From contig JAAONU010000017.1 in NCBI GenBank assembly GCA_012932295.1, positions 62,001 to 126,000 of the forward strand: DNA of 64,000 nucleotides. Direction: 5' to 3'. The translations under genes and the position numbers were made by a program. Positions 50,441-61,499 of the stretch are shown piece after piece. Positions within the stretch are counted from its first letter, which is position 1. Each line of letters starts with the position of its first letter. Under the pieces are notes generated by a model that was not told the DNA's origin, made no database searches, and saw only the letters and a list, made by a program, of their open reading frames with translations. This stretch comes from Cyclina sinensis (Eukaryota > Mollusca > Bivalvia > Venerida > Veneridae).

Positions 50441-51745
50441 ACATTTGTCAGCTATCTTACTTATAAAAGCTGTTGTTGTATAATGAGTAAGTGTTACAAA
50501 CTTATTGATTTTTGGCATGTCGCAATGCTCTTAACTGAACCATAAAGGGTGATTAAAGTGACTGAACTCCACATTGTTAACTGATACATAAAAATGATTC
50601 TACATATAGAAATTCTAATTTTTTTGTCTGAAGAATACATCCAAACTTAGTTCCTTTCTGTCACAAAAACTTCTTGAAATAAAGTTTTTCACATTATAAA
50701 TATTCAACACATTTCTCATTGGGTAAACCAGATGGTCCTGGGTCGCTCATCTGAAAAGAAACTACCAAACAACTGGTGGAGTGGGGGTGAGGGGTGGTGG
50801 TGGCACCTTAGGGATGTGTCAAATGGCAAGACAGTTCAAATAACATATTAGATATCAAAAAATATTTTGAAACCAAGAAAGGTCGTCAACAGGTCAAGGT
50901 AAACCAAAGACAAATTTGAAATCTTTATGCCAACTTATACAAATGGTTAAAATATCTTTAAAAACAAGGAAGTAGGTCAGATAAAGGTCAAGGTCAAAGA
51001 TGGAAGAAGGTTAAGTACCTTCCTACCCCATCCAATGAGCTAATAAAAGGAAATAGTTCTGTGCACAGTAGATTAGAGCGTCAGTAATCATTTTACTTAA
51101 ACAAGGATCTGCTTCTTACAGAATTTTCTTCTGTTTTGAAGCCGTATTATATTATATTTTTGAAATGATATTTTTTACTTGCCTTCAATAATCTTTAGCT
51201 AAAATCTAGAGTTAAGTTGCCTTAAAGGGTCTATATATTTTCAATGTTCATTACACATTCAGCAAAGGCCTTTTTATTTACTGTAAAAACTGTGTGAAAA
51301 ATAAAGAACAATTGAATGGATAGAACGTTTATTGAGTTTTTACTTAAAAGACAGTATAATGATATATTTTGTTGTATAATAGACTGTGTTTTAATGGTGT
51401 AGAATTTTTTAATTTGAAATTATTTTGAGTAAAATTATTAAGGCAATTCCAGTAGAACATACTCCCACCACAGATCCTCAATAACTAACGTAATTCAGTG
51501 ACTTGAACATTTCTCTCCTCCCATTTAATGACTTTATCTTAATTTTAAAGTAAATAAAATATCTTAACCTTTCATAAAACTTACAAAGATTTCAGTATGT
51601 ACAACTAAAGTCAAAAAAAAAAAAATGAATTCACTTAACAGAAGCCACCATCTACTCTGACTAGCAAGCCATTTGTATACGCTGTTTCTCTAGTCCATTT
51701 AAATGTTCAAATAATATAGATAAAGAAGAAAATTCCTAACCAGAA
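50441..51745. other. Gene-free stretch with minor repeat traces
   Basis: A worn family A-like segment lies near 50725-51010 ('tggtcctgggtcgctcatct', 'caaggtcaaag'). A possible TIR half-site lies at 51440. Nothing else is supported. Confidence 0.4.
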
Positions 51746-51749
51746 ATTT

Positions 51750-52680
51750 ACATATCAAAGATTATGCAAAAATGGTTCAAGAGATTTTCAGCTTTCATCT
51801 TCTCTGAAATCTCACACTCATAACAAGGTTCTACTGCACCATGTCCAAGCATCCATTCCTGCACATCAACAACACTGTAGCACCTTTCCAATAAGCCTTT
51901 GGGAGCTTCCCTTGAATATTTCCCTGGTAAAACAATTTTGGTTCTATTCTGCACAATAGTAGTTCTTTACTTATCATAGCTGCTACTATTGAAGTAGCAT
52001 ACTTGACCTTTTCTTGTACATGAGCCTGTTTGTCCACTTAACTTCTTCCGGCAATTTCAAGCCTTTCTCACTCCAACTTTGTGGACTGTCAACCTTCTGT
52101 CTGTTATGAGCCTGCTGAGAATATCTCCAAGTTATTCTCCTTCAACTTCTATGTGCAGTACTGAGCAGACTGGCATAGTTGAGTCCATTCTAGCATCATC
52201 TGTGTGTTGAAATAAGTATATCCACTGTAGCAATAAAAAAACATAAGGAAAAAAAAGTGATATCTAAAACAACCTTATCTAACTTTGAATCACTGACAGT
52301 ATTAACAGAGTTTAATCCAAAGATTTATCGACTGGTACACTATGTAGGCGTATTGTCCAAAAAAATGCATATTACTATATTGGGGTGGACTTTCTGTACA
52401 GATAATGCAACTTCAAAAAATAATATAAGCAGATCAAAAACTGTGAATATATTACTTTAAAGAAGTTGTTTAGGGCAGTGTTTGCTTAAAACTGGTAAGG
52501 TTTAAATATAATGATCTTGTAACATCTCTACAGGTAGTTTCTTTACCATTATAAGCTATTACAAGGTTTTTGTATATACTATATCACAATACATATCAAA
52601 AATAATCATAAAGAAGAAAATGTTTCCTTACCCACAACAACAACTTCTCGTCCAGTGCATTTTTCAATGATTTTATTCAT
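51750..52680 (-). pseudogene. Decayed 3' half of the transposon-derived gene
   Basis: Past the stop of exon 5 the family sequence continues in other frames. At about 52712-52630 one frame reads FRHNNKFPDLMNKIIEKCTG then REVVVV, ending at a usable GTAAGG donor. At 52200-52150 DDARMDS and, after a shift, SAQYCT match the family's GDGRMDSPG...AQYCTY motif. At about 52110-52000 another frame reads RQKVDSPQSWSEKGLKLPEE. At least three frame breaks and internal stops are visible, so this part cannot be translated as one protein. Confidence 0.65.
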
Positions 52681-52910
52681 CAGGTCTGGGAACTTGTTGT
52701 TATGCCTGAACTACAGTGATTGGTCAGTATTTCTAAATGTGATGACTTTGGTGTCAAGCCAAGACCAAGGAAGTTGAAAAGTAGCTTGATTTTTTCATAG
52801 TTGCAACCAGTGACCAGAATAGCGGAAGAAAGTAAAACATCTCCAGCTCTCATTCCCCTAACTAATGGTTGCGAATCCCATCTCTTTGCTGTATGGCCAT
52901 TTGAACAGAT
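52680..52910 (-). CDS. Transposon-derived gene, exon 5 with premature stop
   Basis: It encodes ICSNGHTAKRWDSQPLVRGM, RAGDVLLSSAILVTGCNYEK and IKLLFNFLGLGLTPKSSHLE, then leaves the family sequence and stops. A small deletion near 52715 would explain the frame loss. Confidence 0.65.
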   Translation of the reverse strand: MCSNGHTAKRWDSQPLVRGMRAGDVLLSSAILVTGCNYEKIKLLFNFLGLGLTPKSSHLEILTNHCSSGITTSSQT

Positions 52911-55900
52911 CTGGGAATATAAATATGTTCATATTAACAATAGCATAAAAAATCAAGGGATGTAACAAATATCCAAACTAATTAAGCAAGAAATCTGATC
53001 AAGAATAAAATACCTTCTGAAGTACATGTAAGTGTGGTATGCAAATGTTATAACATAATAAAAATGTCTTAAACAAGAGGGCCAAAAAGGCCCTGGATTG
53101 CTCACCTGAGTACTTTGGCTATGGATCTGCTGTTAAGCAAACATCAAAAGTTAAATTACATTTTCTGAACTGAGGATGTTCAAAGCAACTAGAGTGCTTG
53201 ATGGAATTCAATTCTTTAAAAAATTTTAGTAGAGCTTCATTCTTGCCAAGTTTTGTCAGCTGTAAGTTAGTAGTTTAGGCAAAGGTGTTGATTACTGTTA
53301 AAAATAGACGATGCACACCGCATAGCGGACACAAGGCAATCACAAAATCTCACCTTCAGCATATGCTCAGGTGAGCTGAGAAACTTTAACACTCTGTAAA
53401 CTGTAAAAATTCGAAAAGTATTTTGTATCCTGATTATTCTGAAGTCAACATTTTCTGTAATCATGATGTAGGTGCTGCTGATTCTGTCACAAGTTGATTT
53501 TTTAAATAAATGACAAAAATTAACTTTCATTCCTCAAAGCATTTCCAAACTTAGGAAGAATTTCACATGATTTCATATGATATTTATAAGAGAGAAGTAA
53601 ATCAGAAAGTTGTTGAACTAAAGTAATTTGTTTCTTTTTTGACAGTTAAAGCAAGGTCATTACTTAGGCTTTTTTGTCCAACTCATTCTGTCACTCTCAG
53701 TTTAGAAATAATAAGTATTCTCTCATTTCTACATTATGTAAGTATAAACATAGAATTCTAATATCAAGTATCACATAAAGTTTCCTCACTGATTTGTGTT
53801 ATACATGTACCAGTGAATACGGTTAAGCCAGTTTATATTACAAGAGGCCTGGTAATACATAGTCCTTTTTTTTGTGCTAAATTATTTACTTCTGTACTGA
53901 AATAATAATTAGAAATGATATTCAAACTTCCAGTTGAAGGCATCTAAACAGCTCAAAGTACTTTTTTCTGCTATAAATAAAATCAGCAGTTAATACAAAT
54001 GAATTTCATGTGGTTAAGCTTTGCCTGTAAAATATTGAAACTCACCCATTCAATTCTTACAGCACTCCCATTATACTTTGTCTCTGGTCCAACTATGCCC
54101 TCGCAGCCTTTTACACAGCAAGAAGTGGTGATGTTTATTCGAGCAAGTTTTAGCAGGTTTTCTTCATAACAAATACTTTTCTTTTCTGTCACCAGATTTC
54201 TTGGTGTAATTCCACTGTCATAATCATCATCAGAGTTCGGTTCCTCCTCAATTGCATCTTCACCTTCTGGCTTAAGAGACGTGTCTGCTGCTTGCATACA
54301 AGGAACACTGTTATCAATGGCAGGCTCACTGTCAAGGAATTACATCTATATCATTTACTCAGAAGCTAGTCAGAAATTTTATTTCACATGAAAGAGTTGT
54401 TTTGCTTTCCTTCTAAGACATCTGTTGTATAAATATTTTGTAAGAACAAGTTCTCAATTATTGACTTAATGAATTCTGACTGGTACTTGGCAAAGACATA
54501 CCATATACAGTAAGGTCCCACTAATAAGTCCACTTAGATTATTTTCAAAATCATGTGAAAATCATCAGTGTGAATAAAGCCAAGCTTTAAAAGGAGCTCT
54601 GTTGACAGGGGAGCAGTGTAAGCCTGAAATAAGCTAATGACACCAAATGACCTTTGTCCAAAGCATGTATTATCCAAAATAGCTGAACTTTAGAGCACTA
54701 GGAATGTTGGTTCTACTCATAAACATCTGAGCAAACTTTCATAATCATCCTGAATTATGGAGAAGAGAGGAATCATATCGCTCAAATCTTTAACCTTGAA
54801 CTGTGACTTTGACCATAAAGGGGTGGGCCGTAAATAAGAGTTTAGCATGTTTCATGATTATCTTTCATGTGGCTCATGAGATATAGAGTGGACACCAAAT
54901 TGCTAATGGAGGGACAAACAGATGACAAAGGCATAACAGAGTAGCTCCTTTTAGAAGTAGATCAAATGAGACCAATTTTTACCTAGTCTTAATAGTAGAT
55001 TTTTTACTGTTAAAATTGAAATGAATATTGTACAATTACTTATCAGATGTTACAATGAACCAAAATTCACTTACTGGGTGTTTACTTTGAAGTCATCTTC
55101 TTGAAGGGTACACTGACTACCAGGATAGAACCTCTCCTCCTGTTTTTCTTTCTTGATGATTTTATAGGAAATTCTGAAACACATTGAGCCATTTACTTAA
55201 ATGAGGATCATTTGTAACACAAAAAAATCATATAAAATATATAATTACATATTTAACTTGTTATCATCTACCTCCCAGTGAAAATGATCATAAAAGAGTT
55301 GTCACTTTTCTTGGCCTCCTGTCACTAGATGTTGTTTTGACTTCTCAGTTTCAGACCGACAATTTATCACAACAGTACTCATTTACAAAGCAGCTGAATT
55401 CTGTGGAAACTGTGTGTATAGTTAGAACTTATTTCATATTTTACATTAAGCAATAAATTCTAGCAACTCATATTTTTCCTGCTACAAGGACACTTTTTTT
55501 TTTAATTTTCTTATTTGGTTCTTTACTACAACATACTTGCCTAGTGTCACATGAAAAAAGGCACACAGACATATTTTTCTGAAGTCAGCTTTTCACACAG
55601 ATTTTAACCAAAAATAAATAAATACTCAAGAGTAAAGTTTGACAATTTCACCTCTCTAACTCAAGCAGATTGATACAAAATAATATGTTTGGAAGACAAA
55701 CATGGTGCAATAAACTGATCACCCTAAGCATGATGTCATACACAAATCTGACATCAAAAGCTAGCTAATTCAAATTGGCACATAATTGATTAATATGTTA
55801 GCTGGTACTTATTCTGATTTTTTTCATCTTGAGTCTACTTACTGTTCATTTGACTCTGAAATATCAGAGACAGGAAATGATGATGGTCTAGTTACTTCCT

Positions 55901-58900
55901 TATATTCAAGTGTTGAATATGTTACTTCATTGTCTGTCATTGATTCTGAATTCTCTCCCAAGTCATGTGAGTCTGATTCTGTACCCTGTTGTCTCGTAGC
56001 CCTTTATATATATTAGACATGTATATACCTTTGTATGAAAAAGTTTGTTTAAAGCTGTCTGGAGATTTTAATAACTCTATTTAAAACACCAGTATTTAAA
56101 TTTGAAGTCTCTGGCTTCCTTTTTTATTACCAAATATGAAAATTCTCTGCACTGTCATACAAACAGATAATGTCTGCCTGCTGCAAATGCATCTGCTGCA
56201 AGTCAAATATTCAATGTCAATAAAATTAAATTCCCTTGCAGTTTAAATATTCAATGAGACCTACCAGGGTAATTCTTTGGAGATTACTTGCTATAAATAC
56301 TGGTAAATGAATATTTTTTCATTATTGAAATTCAAATACAATTTTACACAATGAAATTTTCAGATGAGCACATTTATTCCCTCTGCTGGTAACTTCAATA
56401 AAATGAACATATATAGCAAATGGTTTTGAGGTTTTGGTAAAAAGGATTTTAAGGGATAATAGTCTTGCCTACCTTCCCCTGACACATGTATTAGGATGTA
56501 CTATTTTGCGGCTACCAGAACATAAAGATAAGTGATAATTAAATGATAGTTGTGATAGTACATGCACATGGTCTAATAATGTCAAGAAATTGTTGGATGA
56601 TACTGGAAACTCATATCTATGGAATAATATGTCAGTAACTAATGAACAAATAGAAAATGTAATAAGGTGTATATATGATCAATACTTACAACAATGGTTT
56701 TCAGACCTGAGAAATTTATCTAAGCTAGAAACATATGTTATATTCAAAACAGATTTCCAAGTTGAAAAATATTTGTCATGTGTTACAAATAGTAATCATA
56801 GAATTAGTTTGTCAAGATTTAGGTGTTCCGCTCATAATTTACTTATAGAAGAAGGCAGACACAGACATATTGAGAGAAACCTTAGAATTTGCAAAAAATG
56901 TAATATGAATGTCATTGAAAATGAATACCACTTTCTTTTAGTTTGCCCATTTTACAGAAATCTTAGAAACACACTTTTACCTAAATATTATTGTCATTGG
57001 CCTAATTTGAACAAGTTCAAAACCTTGCTAAACAGTACACAAAGTATTATTATTAATAAATTAGCTAAATTTGTACACCAAGCATTTTCATTAAGAGGTT
57101 AAGTATACATGAGATTTTGTACATGGTATTGAATTGTGATTGTAAAAGTTATGTCTATTTATAGAACCAACTTCCTGTATATTTGCAAGGTTTGTCATAA
57201 AAAGTACATTTTATGCATGTCTTATATTTAATATATACAGTTGTAATTAGAATAATACACACTGCACTGAATATATATTAAATAATGTAATAGTGCAGGT
57301 GCTCTTTATTTCGTTTCATTAAGAGCAACCTGTACTTTTCTCTAACGTCGTTCCGCATTCCTCTAAAGTATGCTATTATAACAATAGCATATTTTTCGTA
57401 AGGGTTGCGTTCATTGTAACTTAGTTGATAACATTAAGTATAAAGCCATTGGTTACAAATAATATATAAATATATCATCTATATGGGCTTATCATTCGGT
57501 ATATAATAGCCACTGAGCAAGCCTACATATAACAGCTTAAATTAAAACAATAAATTAGTAGTATTTCATACAAATATAGTGATGTATTAGCTATATTCGT
57601 GCAGTGTTGCATTAATTAGTTTTTGTTCAAATGTACGATGATATATTCTAACACTATCCGCAATTTGCCGACAATAAAAAAAGAAGGAATTGAGCGTGAT
57701 ATATCAGGCAGTATAGCACGCTGAATACAAGCGCGCGCCCGCTGACGTCACTGAGAACGCCACTGTTAAATAGTGCACATACTTACGTCCCTTATAAATA
57801 TACGTACGTGTTAGAATGGAAATAGATTTTAACATTTTCGTGATCTACCGTCGTATATATCACGGTTTCTCGTTCATATGCGTAATTATTTAATCACTCA
57901 GGCCTACGGCCTTCGTGATTAAATTACTACGCATCTGAACTCGACACCGTGATATATCAGACGGTATATCACTCAAACTTAAAATCTATTTCCTAAATGA
58001 ATCATTATTAGGAATGTTTAATGTCAGTATATGTTCTAATTTGCATTTTATCAAATTTACACTAAAAAATTTTCATATATCCAAATGGACATGCCTTTAA
58101 CATATGTCACCTTGTATCATACTTTTCTCATAAAATTGTTAATTTCAAACCGCCATCAAAGTAAATGGCGATGGACATTGTAAAATGTTTGTGCCAATAA
58201 ACTTTGTATTGTATTGTATTGTATTGATTAAGTACTTAATACAATAATTGCCTAATTAACTTATTTGATATACTTGATGTTGTATTCAGTATTATTCACT
58301 TATATATACTTTATCATCTAAGTATGCATAGGCATTTTAATAAAAATTAAAACAATTATCTTTTTTTTATTATGATTTGAAAATATCATACAATTCATTT
58401 CAAAGTTTATAATGGAACCTTAATATTCAATTTTGTCATTGCTCAATTAACTTTTAAATATTTTGATGTTAAATTACTTATATTTACTTTATTGCTAGTT
58501 TGTGCTTTATACTTTGATATTAAAAAAAATTATATACATTATTTTGATAAACTTTAGAATGTACCTACATGTATAAGCTGAAGTTGCACATAGTCCAGGA
58601 AACCTTGCCACAGTAGGATATTGATGTATTTTCTGACTGGCAAGGGCACATGATAAATATCCATATGAAAAAGGGGTGCCCGAACGTCTCATAAATGAGA
58701 CTAAAGAGTAAAGCTGCACAGTATAAAAAGTTCTTTGCTTGGTCAATTATTTCTGTACTTGTCCAGCGTTAAACCCAAAAAAACAAACAAACTTTAGTTC
58801 TTTATTTCTCCCAGTATATGACATATAACATATAAACAAGGGGTATTAGATAAAACAAAGTAAAATACACTGATGCAATTGGCATAAAACAGAGAACAAT

Positions 58901-59468
58901 CAGACTTATATCTAATAAATGTTTTTCATATATCATACATTTGTATTTCAAAATATTTTTTCTTTTTATTTAAACAGTACATTATTTTTTTTCTATATAG
59001 GGCCTACTGTTCAATGTTTTGATAAGAGCGTTCTATTGTTGTTTTAGTAAAGAATGAAAGATTTGCTTCAATGAGGAAATTAAATTTAATCTCAATGTGT
59101 CTGCTGTGTTTTTGAATACACAATTAGGTCACGTAACATGTGATTAATTATATTTATCTGATTGGTTAATTTTGGACCCGTTTCAAAGGTCGTGTAGTCC
59201 GTGTCATGCTGGGATTTAACCACCGAACTTGTCATATACCCAATGTAAATACTTGCCAGGCTCGAAGAAGCAGCGCTGCCAACTCGTCGTGTGTATTCAC
59301 ATTTTCTTGCACTTTTATACGATTCCATTCCATCCACGTGGTCTCTGTCAATCTAACGACGTGTCGGGACTGTGCATACGCTCTTAGTGTTTCTTTTCTT
59401 CTCTCTTTTGATATTAACCGGTCCATTGGACTTAGTCTTGACATTCGTGGTTTTCCCCTTACCGCCAT
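52680..59468 (-). CDS. Transposon-derived uncharacterised protein, 5 exons, truncated at about 323 residues
   Basis: Exons: 59468-59253, 55985-55843, 55173-55075, 54328-54046 and 52910-52680. Their junctions keep frame: phase 0, then 2, 2 and 0. The first ATG has a strong context (aaacATGg). Exon 1 is basic (MAVRGKPRMSRLSPMDRL) and contains RLTETTWMEWNRIK, NVNTHDELAALLL. Exons 2-4 are acidic and serine-rich. Exons 4-5 hold a cysteine motif, CCVKGCEGIVG then ICSNGHTAKRWDSQPLVRGM. This arrangement recalls a large family of unnamed mollusc proteins that continue into GDGRMDSPG, which I think are transposase-derived. Here exon 5 ends in TGA after SSGITTSSQT, with the rest lost to frameshifts. It may make a short DNA- or zinc-binding protein, or be a young pseudogene. 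The exon 2 acceptor has a poor pyrimidine tract. Confidence 0.65.
53071..53383 (+). mobile_element. Short family A repeat in intron 4 of the transposon-derived gene
   Basis: It starts aaacaagagggccaaaaagg then gctcacctgagtactttggc and ends gctcaggtgagctgagaaac. It has both termini but only about 300 bp, with no 165-bp units. The hairpin stem agggcc/ggccct is kept although the loop differs from the other copies. Confidence 0.8.
54046..54328 (-). CDS. Transposon-derived gene, exon 4
   Basis: It encodes HEPAIDNSVPCMQAADTSLK, an acidic stretch (EEEPNSDDDYD), then LARINITTSCCVKGCEGIVG and ends VRIEW at GTGAGT. Confidence 0.7.
55075..55173 (-). CDS. Transposon-derived gene, exon 3
   Basis: It encodes ISYKIIKKEKQEERFYPGSQ and onwards to VNT, with acceptor TTTCAG and donor GTAAGT. 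Confidence 0.65.
55843..55985 (-). CDS. Transposon-derived gene, exon 2
   Basis: It encodes GTESDSHDLGENSESMTDNE and onwards to ISESNEQ and ends in phase 2 at GTAAGT. The opposite strand is also open, but it has no splice logic. Confidence 0.6.
57741..57750. promoter_or_regulatory. Perfect cAMP-response-element-like palindrome
   Basis: tgacgtca lies in a short GC-rich island (gcgcgcgcccgctgacgtca) within an otherwise AT-rich region. No linked gene start is evident. Confidence 0.35.
57818..57993. mobile_element. Fold-back (hairpin) element, about 86-bp arms
   Basis: The left arm ggaaatagattttaacattt ... taatcactcaggcc is inverted on the right as ggccttcgtgattaaatt ... ttaaaatctatttcc, about 80% matched, with a loop of only a few bases near 57906. 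Related words (gtgatatatcag) also occur at 57697-57710, so the full element may start near 57640. Confidence 0.85.
58228..59252. other. Intron 1 of the transposon-derived gene, unique part
   Basis: I see nothing but AT-rich sequence and a short common bivalve phrase near 58765 (cagcgttaaacccaaaaaaa). Confidence 0.4.
59253..59468 (-). CDS. Transposon-derived gene, exon 1
   Basis: It encodes 72 residues from MAVRGKPRMS to LLLRAWQ, with donor GTATTT. The frame is rich in charged residues, unlike its AT-rich surroundings. Confidence 0.6.
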
Positions 59469-59483
59469 GTTTGTTTACCCAAA

Positions 59484-59493
59484 GTCACGTGAC
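59484..59493. promoter_or_regulatory. GTCACGTGAC palindrome next to the transposon-derived gene start
   Basis: This E-box palindrome (bHLH-Zip type) lies 16 bp upstream of the start codon of exon 1. A second perfect copy is at 60761. Confidence 0.4.
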
Positions 59494-60760
59494 ACACACA
59501 TGACTAAAGCAGATATTGATTTGAAGATGTAACATCCAACTTTATAGATATATCAGGAATCAGTTATCTGAACTTGTCAGAAAAGTAGTTATACGCGAGT
59601 CGTAGCCCAACAAATTGTGCGCCAGGGCTCTTTATTATATAGATGGTCGCCCTTCGCGCACAACCCACTTACGATTCAAAACAATGCGGAAAGTTTTTCT
59701 TCTATGTGTATATGCCAGCGACCAGAATCTCGTCTCTAACTTTGACGGCTTCAAATGTATAGTTACACTCAATATTTCTTGAAATAAAATACATAGCTGT
59801 AAAGATTATTCCAAACTGAATCAATATAAGAGAAAATAGATAAGAAAAATTTATGTTTTTTGTGCATTACACTTATAAACCCTACACATGTCAACATGTT
59901 TTTGTTGGACACCGCTAAAACTCTACCTGACGGCAGTTTATCGATCGGTTTTATTTTTAAACCTCAACGGGTTGAAATATGTACTGCGGGAAATCCGTTG
60001 TTAACGCCGTCAATTGAAAAGGGGACTATCGTAGTTTCTACAAGATTTTATTTTTAGTTAGCATAAAGGGATGATATGAATGAAACTTAATCATGTTATG
60101 TATATTTGGATAGCTAAATACATGTATGCGAGTCGTTAATATTGTTATTTTCAAAGAGAATTATCTTTATTTGTATACATAGCATGTATACATATTCACA
60201 TAGAGCTATAGGAAGATATAAAAGCGTCATACACAAAAAATCTGTATCAGCGATTAATTATGCCGCAAGTTCATTATTTTTGTGAGATTTTCTGAGACCA
60301 TGTTCCGTCATATTGAATTTGCACAGAGTAAATAGGGAAATTTCTTTTTGTACCAGGCAAAAGTCAGTACAATGTGTTAAAACATCTCTTGTATTTCTGA
60401 ACAAAATACCATAATGGCAATTCAGAACAACATATGTGGGTTATTTCGGACGGAGGTATTTTTTTTATAAAGCACTCTTTTTAATTTACAACACAGTACT
60501 ACATTGTAAATATAATTTATTGCATTATCAAAGAACTCTGCTCCATAAATGGAAACATTTTAACAAGAATTTAACAAAAGCTATGTTTGCCAAAACGACG
60601 TCACTGCACCATTGCAACTTTTGCAATTTTAAACATTAAAGGGCCTTAGAAAAATTAACGATATTTCCACTCAAGTTATACCCACATAAGATCCCATATA
60701 CTGTGAATGCTGACTATAGACCGTTCCATAATTGATAAATTGACCGCCCCCATGTCGAAG

Positions 60761-60770
60761 GTCACGTGAC
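60761..60770. promoter_or_regulatory. Second GTCACGTGAC palindrome
   Basis: It is extended to GGTCACGTGACC. It is followed by cgtccgccattaaag. No gene start is assigned here. Confidence 0.35.
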
Positions 60771-61124
60771 CGTCCGCCATTAAAGGACTGCTAAACCTCG
60801 CTATGATGCTTAAGTTCCGTATAAATCTGTATAACTTTAGCACATTTCAAGGTGACATACTGCCTTATATCGCGTGAATTTTGTTGCAGAATACACATCA
60901 TTTTATTGTATTATTATAGATTCAAAGGTTTTGCGCATTATCATACTGATATTCCGAAAAGGCATGGAAAATGGCAAGTAAACGTCCTAGGTTAATATTA
61001 ATTAAGCTGTTTCTTTCTCTAGCCAACGCCATTCAATCATTGTGCAACACGTTTTGCCCTGTCTAGTTTTTTCGAGCACTGTTTGGTTTTCTGGCACAGT
61101 TTTTTTTTAATATCTACTTTAATG

Positions 61125-61442
61125 TTATTGTTGGCTTTTGAAAAACTTTGAAAGGCCCGACCTGGCTTTTTTCTCGGACGTGAGATTTTCCTCTCGAAGA
61201 AAATCTACAAAGAATTCCAAATTCTCCAATCTTTTTGAGATCTTCTCTTTTCCATGGCGTTTCCCCACATCTGTCAGGTCGCCATATATCTTGTCAATCA
61301 CATTCCCCAATCCGCCGGTCAGCTTTCCGTGTCTTTTGAGAGTTAGGTTACGGTGTGAATAAAAGGAATGTCCAATTTGTGCGTGTACAATGATTTTATG
61401 TTGTAGTGCCTGTAAACCACTTTGAATAAAATGACTTAACAT
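61125..61442 (-). CDS. Orphan open frame, 105 residues, unknown function
   Basis: From ATG at 61442 the frame reads MLSHFIQSGLQALQHKIIVH, then RHGKLTGGLGNVIDKIYGDL, then KARSGLSKFFKSQQ and a stop. It is also open to 61493. Charged residues and lysine/leucine spacing make it look like real helical protein, unlike the random frames around. It could be the last exon of a gene lying to the right, a small intronless gene, or a remnant of a mobile element. A CCAAT box at 61715 and GC boxes at about 61830 and 61975 lie upstream. I do not recognise the family. Confidence 0.4.
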   Translation of the reverse strand: MLSHFIQSGLQALQHKIIVHAQIGHSFYSHRNLTLKRHGKLTGGLGNVIDKIYGDLTDVGKRHGKEKISKRLENLEFFVDFLREENLTSEKKARSGLSKFFKSQQ

Positions 61443-61499
61443 CTTATAATTCCAAGACGTAATGTTCAATATTTGTCCTCTCTTTTCGGTCACTTATAT

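Larger units (their letters stand above)
56539..58227 (+). mobile_element. 5'-truncated LINE, C-terminus of ORF2 and 3' end
   Basis: An open frame from 56539 to 57102 encodes the end of a non-LTR retrotransposon polyprotein. It carries LSKLETYVIFKTDFQVEKYL, then HRISLSRFRCSAHNLLIEEG, then ICKKCNMNV and ENEYHFLLVCPFY. The CxxC and the EYHFLLVCPFY block are typical of the C-terminus of animal LINEs; clade not fixed. No reverse transcriptase domain remains, and the frame is closed upstream by a stop at 56536. The 3' end is marked by (TGTAT)n at about 58205-58227, a simple-repeat tail. A fold-back element interrupts the 3' part. The copy is dead and sits antisense in intron 1 of the transposon-derived gene. 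Confidence 0.82.

Noticed and set aside
50170..50518. 116-codon minus-strand frame
   Set aside because: Most of it lies in the tRNA-derived SINE. The frame is incidental.
55786..56016. Plus-strand serine-rich acidic frame
   Set aside because: It overlaps exon 2 of the minus-strand gene, whose splice phases fit the neighbouring exons. The plus frame has no such support.
59206..59532. Plus-strand 108-codon frame
   Set aside because: It is the antisense shadow of exon 1 of the transposon-derived gene. The minus strand has a strong start context and a donor.
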